Source of the DNA: JBEIUO01 sp964549785
GTDB lineage: Bacteria; Planctomycetota; Phycisphaerae; Phycisphaerales; UBA1924
NCBI GenBank assembly: GCA_964549785.1
Contig: CAZJXA010000010.1
Location: 1-32,967, forward strand
Direction: 5' to 3'
DNA length: 32,967 nucleotides
Shown here: piece after piece, positions 1 to 7,876 of the stretch
How the letters are laid out: every line of letters begins with the position of its first letter
Position numbering within the stretch: the first letter of the stretch is position 1
The notes under the pieces: generated by a model
Told to the model about the DNA's origin: nothing
The model's input: only the letters and a program-made list of their open reading frames with translations
Database searches by the model: none
Translations under genes and position numbers: made by a program

Positions 1-428
1 ACCGTTACCTGACGTTCCTGCATCGCTTCCAGGAGCGCGGCCTGGGTTTTCGGGGGCGTGCGGTTGATCTCGTCGGCAAGAATCACGTTCGCGAAGATGG
101 GGCCGCGAACGAACTTGAGGACGCGCTGGCCCGATGCCTTGTCCTCCTGGATGACCTCGGTGCCGGTGATGTCGCTCGGCATGAGATCGGGTGTGAACTG
201 GATCCGTGAAAAATTGAGCGAGAGGCCCCGCGCGATGGTAGAAATAAGAAGCGTCTTGGCAAGCCCCGGAACTCCGACCACAATGGCGTGGCCGCGGCAG
301 AAGATCGACATGAGCATCTGATCGACGACTTCGTCCTGCCCGACGATCACCTTGCGGATTTCATCTTTCAGACGACGGAACGTGGTCTGGACGTCTCGGA
401 TGGTTTCGAGGCCGATTTGGTCGCTCAT
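1..428 (-). CDS. MoxR family AAA+ ATPase (partial, N-terminal 142 residues)
   Basis: The ATG lies at 428-426 and the reading frame stays open to the window edge, so only the N-terminal part is present. Residues 52-59 form a Walker A loop (GVPGLAKT) and residues 115-120 a Walker B (VILADE) followed by INRTPPKTQ, the signature of the MoxR branch of AAA+ proteins. MoxR ATPases act as cytoplasmic chaperones that mature metal-dependent or von Willebrand-factor-domain partners, usually encoded just downstream; here that side lies outside the window. No Shine-Dalgarno is visible. A -10-like TACCAT (439-434 on the minus strand) ends five bases before the ATG, so the transcript may be leaderless. Family assignment is firm; the partner is unknown. 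Confidence 0.93.
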   Translation of the reverse strand, partial: MSDQIGLETIRDVQTTFRRLKDEIRKVIVGQDEVVDQMLMSIFCRGHAIVVGVPGLAKTLLISTIARGLSLNFSRIQFTPDLMPSDITGTEVIQEDKASGQRVLKFVRGPIFANVILADEINRTPPKTQAALLEAMQERQVT

Positions 429-647
429 GGCGGATGGTAAGGTGGAAGCAGAGGGGCGGCGGGACGAAGCCCGATCGACTGGGCCGTGCCGGTGATTGGA
501 CATCGAGCGTTCGAGGCCCTCGGCCCGGGCCTAGATACCGAGGCGACCGGGCCGGAGCGCGTGGAGACCGGCAGCGGGGGGCGGTGAGGGAGCCGTGACC
601 CCCGGTCCCTGTTGCGGGCGGACGCAATCAACCGGATTCAAAATCCA

Positions 648-673
648 ACAAAAAACCGATCTTGCGACCGGTT
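648..673 (-). terminator. Rho-independent terminator of the dockerin-tailed gene
   Basis: On the minus strand the arms AACCGGTC (673-666) and GATCGGTT (661-654) pair over 8 bp with one G-U pair. They enclose a GCAA tetraloop and are followed by a short T run. The hairpin starts about 35 bases after the stop codon of the 707-2989 gene. Confidence 0.8.
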
Positions 674-706
674 CTTGGATCACTGCTTACCGGGAAGCGA
701 CGTAAC

Positions 707-2989
707 TCAGCACCCGCTCTCCCACGAAGCGAAGAACGTGATGATGTCGTCGGAGTCGGTGTCTTCGTCGTTGTCGACGTCGCCAGCCGGTTCGCCGTTC
801 TCCCACGCCGCGAAGAAGACCACGATGTCGTCGGAGTCGGTGTCGGCGTCACAGTCGGAATCGCCTACGCAGGAGCAGTCGATCGGGGCTCCGAGCGTGA
901 TGGTGCCGGTCTGGATATTCTGCGAACCAAAGTACAGCACCGAGGCCACGCGAACGATGTACTCACTCCCGCCCACGACGTCGAAGCTGAGAGCACCTTG
1001 GGGGGCGTCGCTCGAGGGGAGCGAGCAGGCAATTGGGGCCGCTCCGCAGGCGTCGTAGACCGACACCACCAGGCCGTCGTAGAACGGGTAATCCACGCCG
1101 TCCTCGATGGTGATGGTGGGCCGGCCTGAAGTCGCCGGGGAGTAGCGGAAGAAGACGTCGTTGTCTGTGGGGGCCGCGCACGAGTCGAAACTCAGGCCGC
1201 CGTCTGTCGCGCAGTCTTTAATGGAGCCCGTGAGATCGATCGCGGTAGCCCCTTCGAGAAGGGGAATTGCGTCGGCGCAGGTGTCGTTCACCAGAATCGG
1301 CGTTGTAGGGGGGCCGACATACAGGTCGCCGTCGCCCCGCAAAGGGGTAAAGGTGTCGGCAAACTGCAGCGTGGCGACCCGGACCCGGATAGGAACTCCG
1401 GCCGCGCCGTCCACGATCATGCGGGGCTGGAAGGCGAATGCCGCTGGGTCGTAAAACACGCCGGCGGTCTCCGCAGCAGTCGCGTCTTCGCAATCCGCGA
1501 AGACCGAGAGGCTAAAGGCGGTACCCTCGGGCGAGAGGCTGAATTCGACGGGCCCGTTGGCCGCGGGAACATGCCGGAACCACACATCGTTTCGGGTGAT
1601 CAGGTTGATCGGCACGCACGTCGGCACCTGCGAGCCCGTGGTGGCGTCGTAGAGGTTGTACGGGTTGAGGCCAACCACGGCTACGGTGGCGGTGTCGCAT
1701 TCGTCGTTCGAGGGCGGGACGGACTGGCGGATGCTCAGGATTCCCTCGCCGCGGGTGATGGGTGCGGCCCCGCCGGGAGCGCCCGTGCCCGAAATCTGAA
1801 CGAGGTATGGCTGTCCGCCGGTGAGGGGCGTGCGGATGAAACTCAGGAAGCCGCGACCGGGTTCATCGCACGCGATGGGGAAGCCGTCGCACTCGGTGTA
1901 GATCGCCAGACGGGTTGATGAGATATCGGTGCTCGACTCGGTGCTGATGTCGTAGGTTCCGGTCGCGGAAGGTGTCACGGTGAACCAGACATCCAGACCC
2001 GGCGAAAAGAACGGATCGCCAAAGTCACACGCGACGGGGCCGCCGGTGGTGGCGAATGTGTTGTCGAAGCTCGTATCGCCGAGGGTCGCGGGGGCGGGGG
2101 CTTCGCAGGTGTCGTTCGGGGCGATGCCGTCGGGGTCAAGCGCGATCGTGAACTCTTCCGGACCCACAGAGGAATCGTTGCTGAGACGGATGATCAGGGG
2201 AATCCCCGCTTCGACGACGAGCTGCGCGGAGCAGAATCCGTAATCGGAGCATGCCAGCAGGTTACCTCCGCAACCGTCGAGCACGGCGATGCTGGCCTCG
2301 GTCGGCTGCGCGCAAGAAGAAACGGTGAGGGCGCCGCGAACCCCGGGTGTATAAGTGAAGTAGACGTCGCGAAAGCCGTAGCATCCGTCGAAGGAATTCA
2401 CCACGGCGGCGCTGGTGTCGTATGTATTGAGGCCGTCCAGGGCCAGGGTCGCGACATCGCAGGTGTCGCCCGCGGCGGGCGCGACCGCCTCGATCCGCAC
2501 CGAACCGGACGGGCGGGTTTCCAAGGCTCCGGCAACCCGGACGAGCAACGGACGGCCGGCCTCGGCGATCAGGATCATGCGGCTCTGCGGCCCTCCGGCA
2601 TCGTCGTTGCAAGCGACGATAAAGAACCGGTACAGATCGCAGTCGGTGGCGGGGTCCGACGTGTCGTGAGCGCTCAGAACGGTGTCGCCGGTGGTGAAAC
2701 CGACGGTCGAGATGGAGACAGGTCCCGAAGATGTCGGAACATAACGAATCCATTGATCAATGAAGGGGCGGCGGTCGTCGGCGCAGCCGGGCTCGTAGGG
2801 AAAGGGGTCGCTGGTGGCGGCCGAAAGGTCAAAGCCGAAGAGGCCTTCGCTCACTGTCGGAGCCGAAGGGCATCCATCAGTGAACTGAGCGAGTGCGGGA
2901 AAGGCCGTTCCGGCCAGCGCGGCCAGGACCAAACAGGAAGCCCGACTGGCTCTCTCGGAATTACACGGTGGGTTGTGACCGATCGTCAT
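707..2989 (-). CDS. Secreted multi-module protein with C-terminal GC-type dockerin
   Basis: The 760-residue product starts at ATG 2989, preceded by AGGAG at good spacing. A signal peptide (hydrophobic core CLVLAALAGTAFPALA) points to export. The body holds about five tandem beta-sandwich-like modules of roughly 110-140 residues. Several open with an N-D-(T/E)-C-like element and carry a D-V-(W/F)-F-x-(Y/H/V)-x-P core followed by a Cys-bounded loop. The C-terminus has two calcium-loop-like repeats of the dockerin type, at residues 710-721 (DSDCDADTDSDD) and 737-748 (DVDNDEDTDSDD), and ends in Gly-Cys, the hallmark of the planctomycete GC-type dockerin tail. That tail is thought to anchor or sort the protein at the cell surface. 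The substrate or ligand of the modules cannot be told. A strong promoter lies at 3093-3065. Confidence 0.9.
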   Translation of the reverse strand: MTIGHNPPCNSERASRASCLVLAALAGTAFPALAQFTDGCPSAPTVSEGLFGFDLSAATSDPFPYEPGCADDRRPFIDQWIRYVPTSSGPVSISTVGFTTGDTVLSAHDTSDPATDCDLYRFFIVACNDDAGGPQSRMILIAEAGRPLLVRVAGALETRPSGSVRIEAVAPAAGDTCDVATLALDGLNTYDTSAAVVNSFDGCYGFRDVYFTYTPGVRGALTVSSCAQPTEASIAVLDGCGGNLLACSDYGFCSAQLVVEAGIPLIIRLSNDSSVGPEEFTIALDPDGIAPNDTCEAPAPATLGDTSFDNTFATTGGPVACDFGDPFFSPGLDVWFTVTPSATGTYDISTESSTDISSTRLAIYTECDGFPIACDEPGRGFLSFIRTPLTGGQPYLVQISGTGAPGGAAPITRGEGILSIRQSVPPSNDECDTATVAVVGLNPYNLYDATTGSQVPTCVPINLITRNDVWFRHVPAANGPVEFSLSPEGTAFSLSVFADCEDATAAETAGVFYDPAAFAFQPRMIVDGAAGVPIRVRVATLQFADTFTPLRGDGDLYVGPPTTPILVNDTCADAIPLLEGATAIDLTGSIKDCATDGGLSFDSCAAPTDNDVFFRYSPATSGRPTITIEDGVDYPFYDGLVVSVYDACGAAPIACSLPSSDAPQGALSFDVVGGSEYIVRVASVLYFGSQNIQTGTITLGAPIDCSCVGDSDCDADTDSDDIVVFFAAWENGEPAGDVDNDEDTDSDDIITFFASWESGC
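743..844 (-). repeat. Direct DNA repeat encoding the two dockerin calcium loops
   Basis: An identical 21-base stretch occurs at 743-763 and 824-844. The two copies are 81 bases apart, exactly 27 codons, matching the spacing of the two calcium loops in the protein. The near-identity at DNA level suggests a recent duplication or ongoing homogenisation of the dockerin half-repeats. Confidence 0.8.
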
Positions 2990-3064
2990 GACATACTCCT
3001 TTAGGGCAGCGGCTGAACCAGTTTCACGGACAGATCGCCCAACGCATTGCCGGACGTATCAGCC

Positions 3065-3093
3065 AAGATATCCGAAAGCGCGAGACCCGTCAA
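3065..3093 (-). promoter_or_regulatory. Sigma-70-type promoter for the dockerin-tailed gene
   Basis: Read on the minus strand, TTGACG (3093-3088) and TATCTT (3070-3065) are separated by exactly 17 bases. This places a transcription start near 3058 and a leader of about 70 bases before ATG 2989. The -35 element sits two bases from the edge of the palindrome at 3096-3120. Confidence 0.75.
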
Positions 3094-3095
3094 TA

Positions 3096-3120
3096 GTTTT
3101 TCAGAAACTTCCTGAAAAAC
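3096..3120. promoter_or_regulatory. Perfect palindrome between divergent promoters, probable operator
   Basis: Arms GTTTTTCAG (3096-3104) and CTGAAAAAC (3112-3120) are perfect inverted repeats around a 7-base centre. The centre at 3108 lies midway between the two outward-facing -35 elements at 3088-3093 and 3124-3129. A dimeric regulator bound here would touch both promoters. The A/T-rich arms could also act as an UP element for RNA polymerase alpha. A terminator is unlikely, because the element lies upstream of both flanking genes. Confidence 0.7.
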
Positions 3121-3123
3121 AAT

Positions 3124-3151
3124 TTGCCGTTCTCGCGCCTTCCTGTATACT
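3124..3151 (+). promoter_or_regulatory. Sigma-70-type promoter for the helix-turn-helix gene
   Basis: TTGCCG (3124-3129) and TATACT (3146-3151) are separated by 16 bases. The expected transcription start, about seven bases after the -10, falls on or next to the ATG at 3159, so the mRNA is probably leaderless. Confidence 0.75.
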
Positions 3152-3158
3152 CTGCCTT

Positions 3159-4397
3159 ATGCACGCTCCAGAATCGGCCTTTTCCGGTGAAATCGCTGGA
3201 CACCCGGACCTCGGGCGTGAAGCGGGCGGAGTGGTCACGGTCTTGGCCGCATCACTCCGCACCGTTCTCGAACGAATTCTCGGCAGCGCTCCCACGACGC
3301 GCTCCCTTGAGACCGAGCTCTCGCTTCATAAGACCTTGGCATGGCGCATTTTGCAGGTCGCCTACGCTCGCGAACCGCTGGCGAGTGCCCACCACATCCC
3401 GGGGTCTGAAGGACTTGAGAAATTCCTTAAGGCCGCTGCTAGGCGGGGTGCGCCGAAGGAGGACTTGGAGGCCGTCCGCCTTGCTGCCGGACGCTATCGC
3501 GGAATCGTCAAGAGCCATGCCGGAGATCGTGTGTCGCTCGAAGTGATGCTGCAGGGTCTCTCCGAAACAGATGCCGGCGACGTGGAATTGAAGGCTGCGC
3601 GTCGGGCGGGATACCGATCCGCCGGCTACGCCTGGGGAGTTCAGACGGCGGTCCGGGTTCTGGCGGCGATCATTGCTCCGGTGGGCGACGACCTGGTGGA
3701 CCTCGCCACCATCCGGGCCCATGTGCGGATGCGGCGAGTGCGTAAAGAGGGAACGTTGCGGCTCTCCCGCACCATCGAGCACGATACCGATGAGATCGGC
3801 CCGCGCCGGGCCACGGCGCAAGCCATTGAACCCGAGAATGAAGAGGGCGGCGTGCCGCTGTTGAGGGCGTTCTGCACGCAACCCTTGCCGCGATTGCAGG
3901 CGGTGGAGGGCGCCGGGCAGGCGATCGAATATCAATTGATGGATCAGGGGTTGGGTGAGCGCTCGGCGGTGACGGTGTATACCGGCGAGGTGCGACGCGG
4001 GCTCTCGGGGGCCCGGTTCCGAAGCGAGGCCAACACGACCAACGCGTTGATGATGACGGTGCGCGACCCCGTGGGCCTTTCGGTGATCGACTTGTGGACG
4101 CCGGCGGGGCTCTTCCGGAAGCACACGGCCCTGGTGGTGAGCGCGATCGCGGCAGACCCGCTTCGCCAGAAGCCCGACGAGTGGCACGTGCTGCCGGCGG
4201 CTACCTCGGTTGAGCGGATGGGAAAAGGCGTGCGGGCGTCTCGGCTTGAGGAAGCGCCGGACTATGAAGGGGCGCTGAGTCAGAGCATGATGCGGCTGGG
4301 ATGGCCTGTCGAGGAGTATGAACTGCACCGGGTGCGCCTGGACTACCCGGTGCTCGGGTCATGCCTGATATTGCGGACGACGCTGCCCGAGAGGTGA
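3159..4397 (+). CDS. Putative helix-turn-helix regulator of unknown family (412 aa)
   Basis: I chose ATG 3159 because a good promoter ends only seven bases upstream; a longer in-frame start at 2988 would run back through the promoter and palindrome. Residues about 46-68 (beginning TTRSLETELSLHKTLAWRI) look like a helix-turn-helix, with alternating hydrophobic positions and a basic second helix. After it comes a helical segment (LEKFLKAAARRGAPKEDLEAV) and then a mixed alpha/beta C-terminal region of about 250 residues that I cannot place. No signal peptide or membrane segment is seen, so the protein is cytoplasmic. The palindrome at 3096-3120 is a natural candidate binding site, which would make it autoregulated and a controller of the divergent secreted gene; this is inference. 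I have an impression of similar proteins in planctomycetes but no named family. Confidence 0.75.
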   Translation: MHAPESAFSGEIAGHPDLGREAGGVVTVLAASLRTVLERILGSAPTTRSLETELSLHKTLAWRILQVAYAREPLASAHHIPGSEGLEKFLKAAARRGAPKEDLEAVRLAAGRYRGIVKSHAGDRVSLEVMLQGLSETDAGDVELKAARRAGYRSAGYAWGVQTAVRVLAAIIAPVGDDLVDLATIRAHVRMRRVRKEGTLRLSRTIEHDTDEIGPRRATAQAIEPENEEGGVPLLRAFCTQPLPRLQAVEGAGQAIEYQLMDQGLGERSAVTVYTGEVRRGLSGARFRSEANTTNALMMTVRDPVGLSVIDLWTPAGLFRKHTALVVSAIAADPLRQKPDEWHVLPAATSVERMGKGVRASRLEEAPDYEGALSQSMMRLGWPVEEYELHRVRLDYPVLGSCLILRTTLPER

Positions 4398-4501
4398 CGG
4401 GCATGCCGTTGGGTCGCGCGGGTGAGCAGCCGGCCCGCCAACGTTGCCAGACCGACCGGGAACCGCGGCGCAACGACTGCATCCCGAATCGGCTCGACTC
4501 G

Positions 4502-5053
4502 TCAAGAGGGACCGGATTTTCTCCTCGCCTCGTGTTCCACGCGTCGGAGGCGCGCCATAACGAGCGGGCGGTCGGGCGGTGACAGATCGGTCACCGTGAC
4601 ACGTTCCGAAAGGACGGCTGGCAAAACAATGGCGTGCTCCACCATAATTCGGACGAAGACGAAATCCTTCTCCCGGCCCGCCACGAGCTTCGACACCGCT
4701 AAGTCTGCGGCGTCAAGGCACAGGCCGATGGCTCCACCGGTCGCTGCCGAGCGAAGGGCGATAAGCCGGTCTCGCCACCCCGCCGGGAGGGTCGCCGTTT
4801 CGATCCCCACGCCGTGCGCAAAATAGCCGAACGTTCTATGAAAGGGCGAACCCTCGCCGATGGATCCTTCAATCAGTTCCGCATCCGCGGGGTCTCGGAA
4901 CGTGCAGATATCGGCCTCCTGGGAAACGAGGAGCGCGGGAGGGGCATCGGGGTGGCCCCCCAAGATCGACTGAGATCCGATGACCACAAACTCATCGGCA
5001 CCTGTGATCGCGGCCGACGCACGGAGAATGTGTTCGAGATCGGACCGCTTCAT
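4502..5053 (-). CDS. Nucleotidyltransferase-like protein, DUF6036/AbiEii type (toxin-like partner)
   Basis: The 183-residue protein has the nucleotidyltransferase GS motif (GSQSILG, residues 26-32) followed by an acidic EADI at 46-49. A later helix reads DLAVSKLVAGREKD, typical of the AbiEii/DUF6036 branch. Members of this fold transfer nucleotides to RNA or protein targets, and several act as toxins of type IV toxin-antitoxin or abortive-infection modules. The start overlaps the stop of the upstream gene by four bases (ATGA, 5050-5053), so the two are translationally coupled with the smaller protein made first, as in many toxin-antitoxin operons. Only one clear metal-binding acidic pair is visible, so activity is not certain. 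The pair faces the unrelated gene ending at 4397. Confidence 0.75.
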   Translation of the reverse strand: MKRSDLEHILRASAAITGADEFVVIGSQSILGGHPDAPPALLVSQEADICTFRDPADAELIEGSIGEGSPFHRTFGYFAHGVGIETATLPAGWRDRLIALRSAATGGAIGLCLDAADLAVSKLVAGREKDFVFVRIMVEHAIVLPAVLSERVTVTDLSPPDRPLVMARLRRVEHEARRKSGPS

Positions 5054-5415
5054 GCAGGGGTTCCGGGTGCTACGGTCGGCCTGGCCTTGCCCGCGGCGAT
5101 GAACGCCCGAACGTAATCCTTGATCCGCCAGACTTCATTATGCGGCACCACCCCCACAAACGGCGACGTTTGACGTAAACGTTGGCCCTCGTCGGTGCGA
5201 GCGAGAAGAACGGCTTGAATCTCGGCTACGGGCCGCGCGAGGATCGCTTCCCACTCCTCATAGCAACGGATCAACCGGGGCGAATCGACGTTGCGAACCT
5301 TCCACCGGGCGAGATTGTCGCGCGCGAGGACGATGCGTTCGGGGTGGTCTCCCAGGTGGTCCGCCACGCGGTGCGCAAGTTCGAGGCTGACCATGTCCTG
5401 CGCGAGGTGTGACAC
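5050..5415 (-). CDS. Small conserved partner of the nucleotidyltransferase (antitoxin-like)
   Basis: This is a 121-residue soluble, helix-rich protein. It contains ARDNLARWKVRN, SPRLIRCYEEWEAIL and EGQRLRQTSPFVGVVPHNEVW, a pattern I associate with small proteins encoded directly before DUF6036-type nucleotidyltransferases. It is first in a two-gene operon and overlaps the next gene by four bases. The start is uncertain. GTG 5415 has a -10-like TACAAT (5427-5422) six bases upstream and no Shine-Dalgarno, suggesting a leaderless message. ATG 5394 would give a 114-residue protein whose N-terminus (MVSLELAHRVADHL) fits the family equally well. An antitoxin role is inferred from position and partner only. 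Confidence 0.72.
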   Translation of the reverse strand: MSHLAQDMVSLELAHRVADHLGDHPERIVLARDNLARWKVRNVDSPRLIRCYEEWEAILARPVAEIQAVLLARTDEGQRLRQTSPFVGVVPHNEVWRIKDYVRAFIAAGKARPTVAPGTPA

Positions 5416-5703
5416 CGGCGGATTGTAAACGCGGAGAGGCCGGCGGGAACGAGGCGATTGGACGGCGCGGTGGGGAGCGGACGGAGTGTGCGGTCAAGCT
5501 GGAAGGGGGTGCTGCTGTCGGGGATCGAACGTCCTCTCAACCGGCTCGGCCGCCGCGGTTGCTCCCGGGGCAACGGTCTTGCTCAACGACCGGAGGACTC
5601 ACTCACCCGATGATGAGAACGCGCTCGGCACGATGGTCTCGAAGGCAATAGACCGAAGACCCCTTGCCCGCGCCGAGCGTCGCCGACCCATCCAGTCTCG
5701 AGA

Positions 5704-6939
5704 TCAATCCTTCCATTCGCCCGGACCCAGCGTTTGCACGGTCACACTGCCGAGAGTGCGGCGCCCCAGATAGGCGTTGATGCGCTCAAGGGTCAGGCCG
5801 TCCATCAGAGCCGCCATCGCCTCAAGCGTCCGTGGGTAACCAAGCCGGCGCACATCGCCCGTGATCGCCGAGGCGCGGGAACCGGTCGATTCGCCGCTGA
5901 AGATCAGGCTGCTTTTCAGGCCGACTATGGCGCGCTGAAACTCCGCTGGCGTCACTTGCCCGCCAGGCGTATTGATCCGCTCCAGTTCGGCGCGAAGCAC
6001 CATCAGCGATTCACGGGCTCGCTCCGGCGTGGTTCCGACGTACGCGGCCACAGTTCCGAAATCGCGATCTCCGGCGTATCCGGCGTTCACTGAGTAGCAC
6101 AACCCGCGCTTCTCGCGAACCTCCGAGAACAGGCGTCCGGCCATCCCCCCTGAGAGCACCGAAACCACTACCTTCTCCAGCAGACTGTCCGGGCTGGCCT
6201 CCGTGGGGGCATCGTGGAGCAAAATGATCTGTACCTGATTGGTTTCCTCGGATGCGTGGCCGGCGCCGCGCGGGCCCGGGCCGCCGGGCATCGGTTCCGG
6301 GCATGAGCCCTGCCAATCGCGGAAAACGCGATCGAATTGTTCACGCACCCGTTCCGCATCCACATTCCCCGCGACCCCGATGATCGATTCCGCGGGCGTG
6401 GCCACGGCCGGCCAGATCGCGCGAACGTCTTCCAATTGGATTGCGTTCAGACCTTCCTCGGTTCCCATTCCCGACCGCGATAACGGATCGGCGTGATGCC
6501 GGGAACGGGCGAGGATGGACGCCCGCTCCTGCGGGTCGTCTTTCAGCGATTCGAGGGCTTGAAGGGCAAGGTCGCGGCTCGCATCCAGCGCTTCGGGCTC
6601 AAATCGGGGCCTCAACACCATGTCGGTGAGCAACGGAACGACCTCTACGAGGCGTTCGCCGAGCATCGAAGCGCCGATCCGGAACGTGAGCGTTCGGCTT
6701 TCCGCCGACCGCCCCGCGCCCAAACGGTCGAAGGCGTCGGCCTGCTCGCGGGACGTGAGCGACTGCGAACCGCGCAGCAGCATCTCCGACCAGATCGTCG
6801 AAAGGCCGTCCTTGCCCGCCGGATCGCGGGCGGCACCCGCCGAGAGCAGCCACGAGATCGCGGCGGAGCGAACCCCGGCCATGGGCTCGACCACCAGCGT
6901 GGCGCCACAGGCCAGCCTGAATGAATGAATCATGGACAT
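5704..6939 (-). CDS. M16 (insulinase/pitrilysin) family protein lacking the zinc motif
   Basis: I chose ATG 6939 (MSMIHSF), with AAGGA about nine bases upstream, giving 411 residues. The N-terminal domain aligns with M16 peptidases, but the catalytic HxxEH is replaced by TIWSE (residues 48-52) within an otherwise recognisable GLSTIWSEMLLRGS. The C-terminal domain keeps the substrate-binding signature (GRLFSEVREKRGLCYSV). M16B enzymes commonly work as heterodimers of one zinc-binding and one catalytically inert subunit; this looks like the inert, substrate-binding one. No active partner occurs in the window, which is unusual because the two are often adjacent. No signal peptide is visible. The family call is firm; the inactive-subunit role is inferred from the missing ligands. 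Confidence 0.88.
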   Translation of the reverse strand: MSMIHSFRLACGATLVVEPMAGVRSAAISWLLSAGAARDPAGKDGLSTIWSEMLLRGSQSLTSREQADAFDRLGAGRSAESRTLTFRIGASMLGERLVEVVPLLTDMVLRPRFEPEALDASRDLALQALESLKDDPQERASILARSRHHADPLSRSGMGTEEGLNAIQLEDVRAIWPAVATPAESIIGVAGNVDAERVREQFDRVFRDWQGSCPEPMPGGPGPRGAGHASEETNQVQIILLHDAPTEASPDSLLEKVVVSVLSGGMAGRLFSEVREKRGLCYSVNAGYAGDRDFGTVAAYVGTTPERARESLMVLRAELERINTPGGQVTPAEFQRAIVGLKSSLIFSGESTGSRASAITGDVRRLGYPRTLEAMAALMDGLTLERINAYLGRRTLGSVTVQTLGPGEWKD

Positions 6940-7741
6940 CGAGCGAGATCCTTTCCCAGGCCGAACGCGGCAGAACAGGGCTTCTAGTCTACTCGCCGAG
7001 CGAACGCGGCAGCATTTCGGGTGGGTCGTTGGGTCCGACCACACGAGCGAAGTCGGTGACGCCCCGGCGAACGCGATCGGCACTGAGCGGTTCTCGACGC
7101 TCTCCATCCGCCCGAGTTCGCCCGTCCGAGCGACTCAAGAAGGCCTGTTCGCAGGCGCGCTGCGGGCGAAACGACTTGGCGCGCGGGCTTCTCCGAGTCT
7201 CATGCCGCGCCCTTTCATGGGCGAGAGCGGCACGATCAACGAGCATGAACGCGCCCGAACGATCGCGCGCACCGCAACTTCGAAAAAAATTTCTTGGGTC
7301 CATCGCGGTCGCGCGGGTCTCCGCAGCGTGTCATCAACTCTCCCGTTGTTCACCGGCAACGGGCCGATGCCGCCTCTGATGTGGGCACTCAATCGGTTGC
7401 GCGGTGACGCATCGTCGTGACCGTGTAATGCCAAAAAGTACTTAGAAAACAGTGTTTTTTCCCCGACACAATGGGATCACGACGATCGGTCCGCGCGGCA
7501 GTGATGCTCCGCGTTGTCCTCATCGCGAGCGTGCAACGCGCCTCGCTGTCGCGCCCCGCGACTCCTATCACAACGCCGAGCACGCGCGCGACAACGATCA
7601 AGTTCTCCACATTTTGTCAGAATGTTGAAGCACGAAGTGGCAGACTTCCGATAATCTATACGTAGCGGATAGGAACTGACTCGCGCGGCAAGTGGTGTCG
7701 AAAGCGAGATGCGGAACCGTCCCAATTTAGGAGATAGTTCG
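6940..7741. other. Long intergenic region without a supported gene
   Basis: These 802 bases carry several open frames of 60-160 codons on both strands, but none has recognisable motifs, a ribosome binding site or a protein-like composition. A weak candidate -10 for the M16 gene (TAGACT on the minus strand, 6991-6986) is present. The stretch from about 7425 to 7660 is A/T-richer than its surroundings and includes a weak AT hairpin with a T run (7446-7460) and a possible promoter for the microprotein gene. An unrecognised small RNA could sit here. Confidence 0.5.
7625..7655 (+). promoter_or_regulatory. Candidate promoter of the polybasic microprotein gene
   Basis: TTGAAG (7625-7630) and GATAAT (7650-7655) are spaced by 19 bases, longer than ideal. 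This would give a leader of about 80 bases before ATG 7742. The surrounding A/T enrichment supports a promoter here, but the exact hexamers are uncertain. Confidence 0.4.
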
Positions 7742-7810
7742 ATGGCTAAGAAGGCTAAAAAGAAGGCGAAGAAGAAGACCGCGAAAAAGGCTGCCAAGAA
7801 GAAGGCCTGA
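7742..7810 (+). CDS. 22-residue Lys/Ala polybasic microprotein
   Basis: The ATG at 7742 is preceded by AGGAG (7729-7733) with an 8-base spacer, and the frame ends at TGA 7808-7810. The product is made only of Met, Ala, Lys and one Thr (it begins MAKKAKKKAKKKTAKKA), with 13 lysines in 22 residues. It resembles the isolated C-terminal tail of a histone H1-like or HU-type DNA-binding protein. A strong terminator follows at 7877-7913, so the gene looks like a complete, dedicated transcription unit rather than a chance frame. Likely roles by composition are nucleic-acid binding, nucleoid compaction or ribosome association. The product is too short for homology-based gene callers to find easily. 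Confidence 0.72.
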   Translation: MAKKAKKKAKKKTAKKAAKKKA

Positions 7811-7876
7811 TTCCGCCGGCGACTTTCGCCGACCGGCGTCCCGCTCTTTCGCGGAACGCTGATCTCCCAATCGATT

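Noticed and set aside
3252..4328. Minus-strand open frame of 358 codons opposite the helix-turn-helix gene
   Set aside because: It is rich in His, Arg and Pro, has no ribosome binding site or motif, and the plus-strand gene has a good promoter and a protein-like composition.
5515..5600. tRNA-like T-loop (GTTCGATCCCC on the minus strand)
   Set aside because: The T-stem does not pair, and no acceptor stem, anticodon arm or CCA end could be fitted.
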